Below, in pieces: positions 7,825-16,020 of a DNA stretch of 35,455 bases. Where the stretch lies: positions 1 to 35,455 of the forward strand of contig PABP01000025.1 of the NCBI GenBank assembly GCA_002699585.1. The letters are read 5' to 3'. The first letter of the stretch is position 1, and each line of letters begins with the position of its first letter. Made by a program: the position numbers and the translations under genes. The notes below the pieces were generated by a model. It was not told the DNA's origin. It made no database searches and worked only from the letters and a program-made list of their open reading frames with translations. Source of the DNA: Anaerolineaceae bacterium. GTDB taxonomy: Bacteria > Chloroflexota > Anaerolineae > Aggregatilineales > Phototrophicaceae.

Positions 7825-8856
7825 ATGAATCATAAGACACACGTTTCTATTCGTGGTGAAAAATTCTACATCAACGACGAACTGACTTATAAAGGGCGTT
7901 ATTGGAACGGCCATAGAGTTGAAGGCTTGTTGTTTAATTCGCGTATGGTTCAGGCGACCTTCGATGACCTCAATGACGAGACACGTCATCGCTGGGATTT
8001 CCCGGATGGCAGCAAATGGGATCCTGATCGCAATACGAGCGAATTCTTAGCGCAGATGCCGACTTACCGCGATCATGGTTTACTAGCGATCACAGTCAAT
8101 CTACAGGGTGGCAGTCCCTACGGCTACAGTGATATTGACGAGCAAATCTGGACGAATTCTGCCATTAACCCCGATGGCTCGTTGCGCGCTGAGTATATGG
8201 CACGCATGGAAAAAGTCATCGACAAGGCCGATGAACTGGGCATGGTCATCATTCTAGGTATTTTCTACTTCGGTCAGGAAAAAGTGCTACAAGACCAAGA
8301 CGCCTTTGGCATAGCGGTCGATAATGTCATGGATTGGCTATTTGAACATGCCTATCGTAACGTGATTATCGAAGTCAACAACGAGTGCAACATCATCTAT
8401 AAACAGCCGGTCATGCTGCCAGAGAACATTCATAAGCTGATCGAACGGGTCGCCGCAGATGAGCGTGATGGCTATCGCTATCTCGTGGGTACAAGCTATG
8501 GCGGCAATCATGTGCCACGCGCCAATGTGGTGCAGGCTTCAGACTTCATCTTGATGCATGGCAACAGCGTCAAGCATCCTGCACGTATTGCCGAAATGGT
8601 ACGTCAGGTACGTCAGGTCGAAGGTTATCGTACGATGCCAATCCTATTCAACGAAGACGATCATTTTGACTTTGATAAGCCCACCAATAACATGCTTGCC
8701 GCCCTGAGCGAATACGCGTCTTGGGGCTTCTTTGACTATCGCATGGAGGGCGAAGGCTTCGATGACGGCTATCAGAGTGTGCCTGTAAACTGGGGGCTTA
8801 GCTCTGATCGTAAGCGTGGCTTTTTTACGCTCCTTAAGGACATTACTGGCATCTAG
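7825..8856 (+). CDS. GH-A-clan-like putative glycoside hydrolase, cytoplasmic (short paralog)
   Basis: This 343-residue protein has no signal peptide. The pattern fits a TIM-barrel glycosidase of the GH-A clan. A strand ending in an Asn-Glu pair (IIEVNNECN, with E187 as the acid/base candidate) is followed about 90 residues later by another strand ending in Glu (PILFNEDDH, with E277 as the nucleophile candidate). I cannot place it in a named GH family. It is clearly paralogous to the next gene: they share the N-terminal segment around GLLFNSRMVQATFDD, WDPDRNT, LAITVNLQGG and the region around the second Glu. It ends after the barrel. Its position after an importer suggests that it cleaves the imported glycoside inside the cell. 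Confidence 0.75.
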   Translation: MNHKTHVSIRGEKFYINDELTYKGRYWNGHRVEGLLFNSRMVQATFDDLNDETRHRWDFPDGSKWDPDRNTSEFLAQMPTYRDHGLLAITVNLQGGSPYGYSDIDEQIWTNSAINPDGSLRAEYMARMEKVIDKADELGMVIILGIFYFGQEKVLQDQDAFGIAVDNVMDWLFEHAYRNVIIEVNNECNIIYKQPVMLPENIHKLIERVAADERDGYRYLVGTSYGGNHVPRANVVQASDFILMHGNSVKHPARIAEMVRQVRQVEGYRTMPILFNEDDHFDFDKPTNNMLAALSEYASWGFFDYRMEGEGFDDGYQSVPVNWGLSSDRKRGFFTLLKDITGI

Positions 8857-8887
8857 TATTCAAGTTTAAACGCCATGATCGCTGATT

Positions 8888-10237
8888 ATGACACGCTATC
8901 AAGGCAACAGTAGCATATCTGAGTATGGCATAGAGTCAACAGATACGACTTTGTTTAGGAGTAGTGATTCTGTGGTGAAGACATCTTTAGATATTCAAGG
9001 AACTGATTTTTTTATCAATGGAAAAAAGATCTATTCAGAGATTGATGGAACCAAGCCCGATGCACATGGTTTGCTGATGAATGCGCGCTTCATTCAAGGG
9101 ATTTTCGACGACAAGGCGCACCCAGAAAGATACGAAATCTTTGGCTATGGCGAGTGGGATCCAGAAGCGAATACAGATCGTCTCATTCAGGCACTGCCGG
9201 AATGGTACGATTATGGTCTCCGGGCGATCACAGTTGGTTTACAGGGTGGTGGCCCTGTGCTAACCGTCGATGATTGGAGCACAATTGACAACAATCCTTT
9301 CGGGCCAGATGGTAGATCTTTCGATTCAGCATATGCTGGACGGTTAGATCGCCTGCTAAGGGCTGCCGATGCGATTGGTATGGTCATCATCGTGAGCTAT
9401 CTGTATGGCTCGCAGGCTCCGCGTTTGCAAGATGGGCGCGCAGTTCGTAATGCAGTGATAGGCGCCTCGCGCTTCTTACGCGAAGGCAACTACACAAATG
9501 TCATTATCGAGGTTGCGAATGAGCATGATCTCCCCGGTTTTCAAGTTCATCCTATCGTGCAGACAGCTGAAGGCATAGCGACTTTAATTGATCTTGCACG
9601 GGCCGAGTCGGGAGGGCTTCCAGTTGGTTCCAGTGGAACAGGTAACTATGCCAACAAGGAAGTTGCCGATGCCAGTGATGTCATCCTCATACATGGAAAT
9701 GGACTGACGCGGCAAGGATATTACAACCTGATCAAGAAGGCCCAAAACTGGAATATGAATAAACCAATCGTCTGTAACGAGGATTCGCCGCGCTTCACGC
9801 ATCTTGACGTCGCATTTCAGACGAAGACATCTTGGGGTTACTACAATAACCACACCAAACAGGATGTACCTGCCGACTGGGGCATTACCCCTGGCGAAGA
9901 TACTTATTTCGCGCAGCGCATGGCCACCGGCATTGGCATTCCTGTTGAGCCGATTGCTCCAGAAAATCAGTATTACTTCCAAGGGTTTGAGCCTCATAAA
10001 ATACAAGGCAATAAACGCTGGATTCGACTGGCATCTCTGCATCCAGAGAAGGTCAATACTGTTGAATATTTCCGCAATGGAGAGCCGATAGGTATTGCCT
10101 ATGAGGAACCTTTCTATCCTGACTACATTACGACATGGATACAGAAACCCATCCTAATAACGCCTGAGGACAAAACGTTCAAGGCGCAGATCACTCAGTT
10201 AGATGGTGAAGTCATAGAAAAAATTATTGAATTGTAA
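8888..10237 (+). CDS. GH-A-clan-like putative glycoside hydrolase with C-terminal beta domain (long paralog)
   Basis: This 449-residue paralog of the preceding gene has a barrel at about residues 33-345. The candidate catalytic residues are E212 (VIIEVANEHD) and E298 (PIVCNEDSPR), with conserved landmarks GLLMNARFIQGIFDD and GLRAITVGLQGGGP. A C-terminal segment of about 95 residues (from ENQYYFQGFEPHK) is rich in predicted beta strands and looks like an Ig-like accessory domain. The short paralog lacks it. There is no signal peptide. The N-terminal 30 residues are Ser/Thr-rich and absent from the paralog, and the ATG at 8888 has a poor ribosome binding site, so a start nearer residue 29-31 (GTG) is possible. 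Function is assigned by fold pattern and context only. Confidence 0.72.
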   Translation: MTRYQGNSSISEYGIESTDTTLFRSSDSVVKTSLDIQGTDFFINGKKIYSEIDGTKPDAHGLLMNARFIQGIFDDKAHPERYEIFGYGEWDPEANTDRLIQALPEWYDYGLRAITVGLQGGGPVLTVDDWSTIDNNPFGPDGRSFDSAYAGRLDRLLRAADAIGMVIIVSYLYGSQAPRLQDGRAVRNAVIGASRFLREGNYTNVIIEVANEHDLPGFQVHPIVQTAEGIATLIDLARAESGGLPVGSSGTGNYANKEVADASDVILIHGNGLTRQGYYNLIKKAQNWNMNKPIVCNEDSPRFTHLDVAFQTKTSWGYYNNHTKQDVPADWGITPGEDTYFAQRMATGIGIPVEPIAPENQYYFQGFEPHKIQGNKRWIRLASLHPEKVNTVEYFRNGEPIGIAYEEPFYPDYITTWIQKPILITPEDKTFKAQITQLDGEVIEKIIEL

Positions 10238-10255
10238 TTCAGTCAGGATAGTGAA

Positions 10256-10657
10256 ATGTTCAAATCACTGGATCACCTCGCGATTGTTGTACGCAATACT
10301 GATGAAGCACTCAAGCTATATCGCGATAAACTGGGTTTGTCCGTACTGTTCAGTGAAGTACTGCCTGATCAACCTGTGCGCTTAACACATCTGGACATGG
10401 GTAATACGCACTTACAGCTTGTCCAGCCGTTGACAGCAGATCATCCTTTGCAGGCTTGGCTAGACGAACATGGTGAAGGGCTACATCATTTTTGTTTCCT
10501 GGTCGATAGTGTCGAGGAGACGGCGAAAGAATTGCCAGAGAAGGGCATGCAATCACAGGATGATCCGCCGCGCAGCGGACCAAACGGACGCAAGGCCGCT
10601 TTTATTGACCGCACAAAAACGAACAATGTCCTGATAGAGATCACGTCGGAATCATGA
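10256..10657 (+). CDS. VOC-superfamily protein (glyoxalase/methylmalonyl-CoA-epimerase-like)
   Basis: This 133-residue protein has paired beta-alpha-beta-beta-beta modules. Metal-ligand candidates in the usual places are H7 (DHLAIVV), Gln in LQLVQP, His in GLHHFCFLV (residues 77-78) and E128 (VLIEIT), the pattern seen in methylmalonyl-CoA epimerase-like enzymes. In this operon it more likely isomerises, epimerises or cleaves a small hydroxy- or keto-acid intermediate than a CoA ester, because no CoA-dependent genes are nearby. It overlaps the downstream kinase gene by 4 bp (ATGA). The start ATG has AGGATAG upstream. Confidence 0.82.
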   Translation: MFKSLDHLAIVVRNTDEALKLYRDKLGLSVLFSEVLPDQPVRLTHLDMGNTHLQLVQPLTADHPLQAWLDEHGEGLHHFCFLVDSVEETAKELPEKGMQSQDDPPRSGPNGRKAAFIDRTKTNNVLIEITSES

Positions 10658-12066
10658 GCAACCGATTCCATAAAAAACAGTCTGAAGTTTTTGGGTCATT
10701 GCCGCTCGAACAGATCCAGAGCTTAATGCCTGCTATACAGCGGATGATCGCCGATATAGGCGACAAAATCGTTGTGTTGGATGATGATCCGACGGGCACT
10801 CAGACGGTTCATGATGTCACTGTGTTGACATCATGGGTGCCTCAGACTCTGATTCAGGCGCTGGAGGATCCATCTCCGGCAGTTTTTATACTAACGAATA
10901 CTCGTAGTCTGACGCCGGAAAACGCTGCTGCTCTCAATCGAGACCTTGTGAACAATCTACAAAAGGCTTCAAAACAAGTCGAGCGGGGCTTTGTGCTTAT
11001 CAGTCGTAGCGATAGCACCTTGCGCGGTTACTTCCCCTTAGAGACGGATACTATCACAGAAACATTGAGGGTCGACTTCGATGCTGTGCTCATAATCCCT
11101 GCGTTTATGGCGGGTGGTCGCTATACCATCAATAGTGTGCATTACGTCGCCGAGGGTGATGAACTGGTCCCTGCGGCGGAAACTGATTTCGCTAGAGATG
11201 CTGCCTTCGGTTACCAAGCGTCTAATCTGCGTGACTGGGTTGCAGAAAAAACGAGCGGTAAAGTCATGGCAAGGGATGTCATCTCTATTGTTTTAGATGA
11301 GATACGGCAGGGCGTAGATCTCATTGAAGATAAGTTAATGTCGCTTGATTCTCATCGCTACTGTGTGATCGATGCAGTGACAGAACGTGACTTGGAGATT
11401 GTAGCACTAGCGGCACTCAAGGCAGAGGCACAAGGTAAGCGTTTCTTATATCGAACAGCAGCCAGTTTTGCGGCAATTCGTGCAGGCATTAGGCTTCGCC
11501 CATTACTCACATCAGACGAAATACGCTTACGACGCAAAGGGGGTGGCCTGGTAGTGGTTGGCTCCTACGTGCCCAAGTCATCCAGTCAGCTCGACTATCT
11601 GCTGTCACATACGACGATCCACCGAATAGAAGTCAATGTCGAGCAGTTGCTAAACGACGCAGCGCAATCTAATGAAATCGAACGCGTGGTCACTCAAGCA
11701 AGGCTATTCCTTGAGCAAGAGCAAACGGTGGTGATTTACACAAGTCGCCAGCTCATCACAGGTGCTGATGCGCAAAGTAGCCTCAGTATTGGCAATCGAG
11801 TCTCGGCGAGTTTAGTAGCGATCACAATGCAGCTCAGAGATGCTGCCCGTTTTATCGTCGCTAAAGGTGGCATTACATCAAGCGATATTGCAACAAAGGC
11901 TCTCCAGGTCAGAAGAGCGAAGGTAATCGGACAAATTATTCCTGGGGTACCCGTATGGCAACTGGATGAGCTAAGCGCTGCGCCGCATCTGACGTACGTC
12001 GTTTTTCCCGGTAACGTCGGCAGGATTGAAGCAATCGCTGATGTCGTACAGAAGCTTGAAGGCTAA
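10654..12066 (+). CDS. Four-carbon acid sugar kinase family protein (DUF1537, OtnK/DtnK-like)
   Basis: This 470-residue two-domain kinase has an N-terminal sugar-binding domain with DDDPTGTQT (residues 43-51) and RSDSTLRGYFP (118-128). The C-terminal nucleotide-binding domain has VVVGSYVPKSSSQL, GGITSSD (405-411), the RRAKVIGQIIPGVPVW stretch and FPGNVG (451-456). Characterised relatives phosphorylate the terminal hydroxyl of four-carbon sugar acids such as 3-oxo-tetronate, D-threonate and D-erythronate, or 3-oxo-isoapionate, using ATP. The usual RGHFP is RGYFP here, which may alter substrate choice. Usual partners PdxA2 and the class II aldolase-type OtnC are absent; a TtuC-like dehydrogenase and an Fba-type aldolase are nearby instead. 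Confidence 0.92.
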   Translation: MSNRFHKKQSEVFGSLPLEQIQSLMPAIQRMIADIGDKIVVLDDDPTGTQTVHDVTVLTSWVPQTLIQALEDPSPAVFILTNTRSLTPENAAALNRDLVNNLQKASKQVERGFVLISRSDSTLRGYFPLETDTITETLRVDFDAVLIIPAFMAGGRYTINSVHYVAEGDELVPAAETDFARDAAFGYQASNLRDWVAEKTSGKVMARDVISIVLDEIRQGVDLIEDKLMSLDSHRYCVIDAVTERDLEIVALAALKAEAQGKRFLYRTAASFAAIRAGIRLRPLLTSDEIRLRRKGGGLVVVGSYVPKSSSQLDYLLSHTTIHRIEVNVEQLLNDAAQSNEIERVVTQARLFLEQEQTVVIYTSRQLITGADAQSSLSIGNRVSASLVAITMQLRDAARFIVAKGGITSSDIATKALQVRRAKVIGQIIPGVPVWQLDELSAAPHLTYVVFPGNVGRIEAIADVVQKLEG

Positions 12067-12140
12067 TAGGCAATCCAGGCAAGTAAGTAAATTCAACCAA
12101 TACAACATAGATACAGACTATATAAGTGATAGGAATACAG

Positions 12141-12941
12141 ATGCGAATAGAAGGTAAAGCGGCCATTGTGACTGGCGCAGCGCAGGGAATTGGTAAAGCG
12201 ATTGCGACAGAAATGGTCAAAGAAGGGGCTTCAGTAGTGGTTGCGGACATTGATACAAAATTGGGACCGCAAACAACACATGAGATCAACCAAATGGGTC
12301 CGGGTAGAGCCATTTTTCTGGAGACTGATGTATCCGTTTATGAAGATGTGTTTGCAGCGGTCGATACCGCTGTGAGCGAATTCGGTAAATTGGACATCAT
12401 GGTGAACAATGCTGGTACTATCATTCGCGATACGGTACTGGAGACAAAGCCAGAAGATTGGGCCCGTGTCTTTGGCGTCAATATGAACGGCACCTATCAT
12501 GGCACAGTAGCAGCTGGCAAGCATATGGCCGAACGCGGCGGTGGCGGACACATCCTTAACCTTGCCTCACCGAATGGCTATGTAGGTTGCTACAACCGTT
12601 CCTGTTATGCAGCGACCAAGGGCGCGATTATTGCTTATACGCGCTGCTGCGCGGCGGAGTTCGGACAGTACGGCATTCAGGTGAATGCGATGGCACCAGG
12701 CTTCACAAATACGGAAATCAATAGCACATTCTTTAATCCAACCGTCCTTCAATCGTTGGAATTCCGTATTCCGATGAATCGCGTCCAACAGCCGGAAGAA
12801 GCAGGGCGCTCTGCTGTGGCGATTGTCTCCGGTGACTTCCCCTATATGACAGGTCAGATTATCTATGTCGATGGGGGCTGGTCGGCCTGTGATATTGATT
12901 ATGGCGAACTAGGAGAGCATTTTGAACGCGCAGGTGATTGA
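12141..12941 (+). CDS. Short-chain dehydrogenase/reductase (SDR)
   Basis: This classical SDR has about 266 residues. It has the Rossmann glycine motif TGAAQGIG (residues 11-18), NNAG (89-92), and a catalytic set of S143 (LNLASPNG), Y156 and K160 (YAATK). D36 after the second strand suggests NAD(H) over NADP(H). It probably oxidises a sugar or sugar acid in this pathway. I chose the ATG at 12141 (MRIEGKAAIVTG) because AGGA lies six bases upstream and it matches SDR N-termini; an in-frame GTG at 12126 is less likely. The 3' end overlaps the cyclase gene by 20 bp. Confidence 0.9.
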   Translation: MRIEGKAAIVTGAAQGIGKAIATEMVKEGASVVVADIDTKLGPQTTHEINQMGPGRAIFLETDVSVYEDVFAAVDTAVSEFGKLDIMVNNAGTIIRDTVLETKPEDWARVFGVNMNGTYHGTVAAGKHMAERGGGGHILNLASPNGYVGCYNRSCYAATKGAIIAYTRCCAAEFGQYGIQVNAMAPGFTNTEINSTFFNPTVLQSLEFRIPMNRVQQPEEAGRSAVAIVSGDFPYMTGQIIYVDGGWSACDIDYGELGEHFERAGD

Positions 12942-13560
12942 TCTTACGCTTCCTTTTTCCGATGGAAAGCGCGGTGTAGCTTACACGCCAGCACTCAATA
13001 TCGACGATGACGGGTTCAATACAACCACACTTAACCTCTATAGTCATGCGCTAACACATATGGATGCACCTAAGCACTTTCTAAAAGGCGCGGCAGGTAT
13101 TGAGACTATCCCGTTAGGTCGCTGTATAGGGCCAGCAGAAGTGATTGATCTTACGCACAAGGAACCAAACAGCTTGATGAAGGTTGATGATCTCTTGCCT
13201 GACGAGCATCGTGTTATCGCAGGCGGGCGAGTGCTGTTGCGCACAGATTGGAGCACCCATGCAGATCTTGAGGACTATCGGACGCGGTTCCCGCGCATTT
13301 CCCTTGAATTAGCACATTGGTTTGTTAGCCGTGGCGTGTGGTTAGTAGGCGTGGAAGCGCCTTCGGTTGCGTCACTGGCACAAGAACACCGAGCTGAGCT
13401 CACTGATGTACATCAAACATTGTTGGGCGCAAACATCATCATTGTTGAGGGCTTATCCAATCTGGATCGACTACCGCCACATATCGAATTCATTGCGTTT
13501 CCCCTAAATTTACCGGGCTGTGATGGTTCGCCTGTGCGGGCAGTGGCGCGAATAAATTGA
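12922..13560 (+). CDS. Cyclase/kynurenine-formamidase-like metal-dependent hydrolase
   Basis: This 212-residue member of the cyclase family (PF04199 type) carries the metal site SHALTHMDAPKHF (H42, H46, D48, H52), a variant of the HxGTHxDxPxHF signature. Family members hydrolyse amides or lactone-like rings. Between a dehydrogenase and a sugar-acid decarboxylase, a lactonase-type role on the product of the SDR is a reasonable guess, not proven. The start is a TTG at 12922, preceded by GGAGAG and overlapping the SDR gene by 20 bp, implying coupling. No upstream ATG is available in frame. Confidence 0.82.
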   Translation: MNAQVIDLTLPFSDGKRGVAYTPALNIDDDGFNTTTLNLYSHALTHMDAPKHFLKGAAGIETIPLGRCIGPAEVIDLTHKEPNSLMKVDDLLPDEHRVIAGGRVLLRTDWSTHADLEDYRTRFPRISLELAHWFVSRGVWLVGVEAPSVASLAQEHRAELTDVHQTLLGANIIIVEGLSNLDRLPPHIEFIAFPLNLPGCDGSPVRAVARIN

Positions 13561-13578
13561 TATAGAGGAGTAAGGGCG

Positions 13579-14652
13579 ATGAGAAGCTATCGCATTGTTG
13601 CTTTACCTGGCGATGGTATTGGCAAGGAGATTATGCCCCTTGCGCTCGACGTACTCAATAGCTTGCAAACAACGCTCGGCAGCTTTGATCTCGTTATAGA
13701 TCAGTATCCCTGGGGCTGCGAGCACTATCTGGAAACGGGTTTGGTGATGCCTGCTGATGGCATACAAATCCTAAGCCAATATGACGCAATCTATTTTGTT
13801 GCGGCGGGCCACCCCGATGTGGATGATACACTGAGTGGTTGGGAATTCATCTACCAGATGCGCAAGCAGTTTAAAGAGTATGTTTGCCAGCGCCCGATTC
13901 AATCCTATGAGGGTATCGAAACGCGCATTACCAACAAAGCACCGATTGATTTGATCGTGATCCGGGAGAATAGCGAAGGTGAGTACGCGGGCATGGGCGG
14001 CATAGCTCATAAGGGATTCCGTAACGAAGTGGCTATCCAGACGACCGTCATGACACGTGAAGGCGTCGAACGGATTGCTCGTTATGCTTTTGAACTTGCT
14101 CGTACCCGTCGCAACCATGTGACTAGTGTGACAAAATCGAACGCCCTTCAGTATTCACAAACATTCTGGGATAGGATCGTGGCAGAAGTTTCGTCCGAGT
14201 ATCCAGATGTTGAATTTGATTGGTTATACGCTGATGCTGCTACTATGCGTTTTGTACAAAATCCGGCGTTCTTTGATGTGATTGTGACGACGAATCTATT
14301 TGGTGATCTGCTCAGTGACCTAGGGGGTGCAATCGTTGGCAGCATTGGTCTGATGGCGAGCGCTAATATTAATCCAGAAGGCGATTTTCCGTCGATGTAT
14401 GAGCCAGTCCATGGTTCTGCGCCCGATATTGCTGGCAAAGGAATTGCAAATCCATTAGCGATGATATTAGCGGGCGCCATGATGCTTGATGGTCTCGGTG
14501 AATCTGTGGCAGGGGACATTTTGCGTCGATCCGTAGCGAGTACTATTCAGGACGGTGTATTGACACGTGATCTCGGTGGTAGCGCACATAGCTCGGACGT
14601 GGCAGCATCTGTTCAGGAAAACATTCAGCTTCATGTTGCTAGCATGAAATAA
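13579..14652 (+). CDS. Tartrate dehydrogenase/decarboxylase-like beta-hydroxyacid oxidative decarboxylase
   Basis: This 357-residue protein belongs to the isocitrate/isopropylmalate dehydrogenase superfamily. Visible features are LPGDGIGKE at the N-terminus, RENSEGEYAG (129-138), K186 in TSVTKSNALQYS, metal aspartates D219, D243 and D247 (NLFGDLLSDLGG), and the NAD-site segment EPVHGSAPDIAGKGIANP. The PWGCEHYLETG and ENSEGEYAGMGG stretches match the tartrate dehydrogenase (TtuC) branch rather than LeuB. The residues following the Rossmann strand (VAAGHPDV) differ from the usual GAVGDP. It likely oxidises the hydroxyl beta to a carboxylate and releases CO2, possibly acting on the kinase product in place of PdxA2. 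A strong ribosome site (GAGGAGTAAGG) precedes the ATG. Confidence 0.88.
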   Translation: MRSYRIVALPGDGIGKEIMPLALDVLNSLQTTLGSFDLVIDQYPWGCEHYLETGLVMPADGIQILSQYDAIYFVAAGHPDVDDTLSGWEFIYQMRKQFKEYVCQRPIQSYEGIETRITNKAPIDLIVIRENSEGEYAGMGGIAHKGFRNEVAIQTTVMTREGVERIARYAFELARTRRNHVTSVTKSNALQYSQTFWDRIVAEVSSEYPDVEFDWLYADAATMRFVQNPAFFDVIVTTNLFGDLLSDLGGAIVGSIGLMASANINPEGDFPSMYEPVHGSAPDIAGKGIANPLAMILAGAMMLDGLGESVAGDILRRSVASTIQDGVLTRDLGGSAHSSDVAASVQENIQLHVASMK

Positions 14653-14667
14653 ACTAAGGTCAATCTG

Positions 14668-15552
14668 TTGCTTGCAAAAACTCTACCCATCTTACGCGCT
14701 GCTAAAGATATGAAATATGCTGTGGGTGGCTTCAATATCTACAATCTGGAGGGGATTCGGGCTGTTATTCGTGCGGCTGAAAATCGTAATAGTGCTGTGC
14801 TGTTGCAGATTCATCCGAATGCCCTAAATGTAGGTGGCAGTGAACTCATACAACTCTGCATTTTCGCTGCAGAAAACAGTAGTGTGCCTGTTGGCGTTCA
14901 TCTAGATCATTGCGACGATGAAAAGTGGATACAACAAGCGATTTCTTTGGGTGTTTCATCCATTATGGCTGATGGATCGCATCTAAGTAACCTAGCAAAC
15001 ACAGCATTTGTTAATTCTGTCACGCCACTTGCACATGCGCAAGGTATCGCTATCGAAGCCGAACTGGGTCGCATGAGTGGCACAGAAGATGGTTTGATAG
15101 TTGAGGATTATGAAGCGCGCATGACGGACCCTGTTGATGCGGTCCAATTCGTTGAAGAAACATCTGCTGACTTATTAGCTGTTTGCATAGGTAATGTGCA
15201 TGGTACTTATCGGAATCCACCTATTCTTGATTTTGCTCGATTAAAGATGATTAGAAATCTGGTTGACGTCCCTTTAGTTCTGCATGGTGCCTCTGGTCTG
15301 CCTAATACACTTATTCGGGATGCTATTGGCTACGGAATCTGCAAGTTCAATGTCAATACAGAAGTTCGAACTGCATATCTACAGACTCTTCAACAGATTC
15401 CGAAGCATACTGATCTTCCAAGAATAATGGAAATCGGAATTGATGCGATGCAATCCGTTGTTGAGGAAAAGATTGATCTCTTTGGATCACGAAATAGTGC
15501 TAAACACTATCGGGAGGCAGACGAAAATAGCACCAAGGATAATAGATTCTAG
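14668..15552 (+). CDS. Class II fructose-bisphosphate/ketose aldolase family protein
   Basis: This 294-residue zinc-dependent aldolase has GGFNIYN at the N-terminus, VHLDHCDD (catalytic D80, zinc ligand H81), E132 in AELG, H178 in GNVHGTY, H206 in LHGASG and KFNVNTE near the phosphate site. The length and motifs fit the KbaY/GatY/FbaA group. It would cleave a ketose-phosphate or related phosphorylated intermediate to dihydroxyacetone phosphate and an aldehyde, which makes it a likely terminal step of this locus. The start codon is TTG, eight bases after AAGGT; the N-terminus aligns well with family members. The last ten residues are polar and atypical, and no clear terminator follows. Confidence 0.88.
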   Translation: MLAKTLPILRAAKDMKYAVGGFNIYNLEGIRAVIRAAENRNSAVLLQIHPNALNVGGSELIQLCIFAAENSSVPVGVHLDHCDDEKWIQQAISLGVSSIMADGSHLSNLANTAFVNSVTPLAHAQGIAIEAELGRMSGTEDGLIVEDYEARMTDPVDAVQFVEETSADLLAVCIGNVHGTYRNPPILDFARLKMIRNLVDVPLVLHGASGLPNTLIRDAIGYGICKFNVNTEVRTAYLQTLQQIPKHTDLPRIMEIGIDAMQSVVEEKIDLFGSRNSAKHYREADENSTKDNRF

Positions 15553-15660
15553 TTTGTTGTTTCACCATGCGAAATCTGGTTTTGACACGAGACTTGAGTG
15601 TGCGTCTTCAAATAGATCGGGACTCCAGAAGCAGAAAAACAATGGAGACATCACCCCGGT

Positions 15661-15973
15661 CTAGATAGTTGCTAAGCGATGTTCTAGATACTGTTGACGG
15701 CGGTGCCATATAGTCTGTCGTTTCACCTCCTCTCGTCGACTCAAGATGATCTGGTCGCGACCAAAGAGCACATCATCTGGCGTCAAATTGTCTAGTGCTT
15801 CATGGTAGCGCTGACGGTTGTAGTAGGCGACAAAGTTGGCAATGGTCTGCTCCTGGGAAGGCTTTGCGATTGGGCGAGATCTCTGGGCGACGACTTTGGC
15901 TGGCTAATCCAGCTAGACCTTGTTCCTGGTACCCCTCGATCCACGCAAGGCGTTTCAAGACGCCACTTTTCAT
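15661..15973 (-). pseudogene. Internally deleted IS481/IS3-like transposase remnant
   Basis: The minus strand encodes an N-terminal helix-turn-helix piece at about 15858-15973 (RLAWIEGYQEQGLAGLASQ and SRRPEISPNRK). It is joined out of frame to a C-terminal integrase piece (NFVAYYNRQRYHEALDNLTP, then VLFGRDQII) that ends with the stop codon at 15661-15663. The whole DDE core between them is missing. The junction is near CCAGGAGCAGACC, about 15850-15860. The wider 15553-16020 interval holds nothing else I can support. Confidence 0.8.
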
Positions 15974-16020
15974 CTCGTCATTCTACTTATTGAAACGATG
16001 TATGTGAATCACACATTTTA

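Noticed and set aside
9584-10042. 152-codon minus-strand open frame opposite the long GH-like gene
   Set aside because: It is antisense to a gene with clear catalytic-motif conservation and to its paralog. No domain is visible.
15751-15764. TGGTCGCGACCA dyad resembling the exporter operator
   Set aside because: It lies inside the coding part of the transposase remnant, has no RTTY spacer and is not upstream of a gene.
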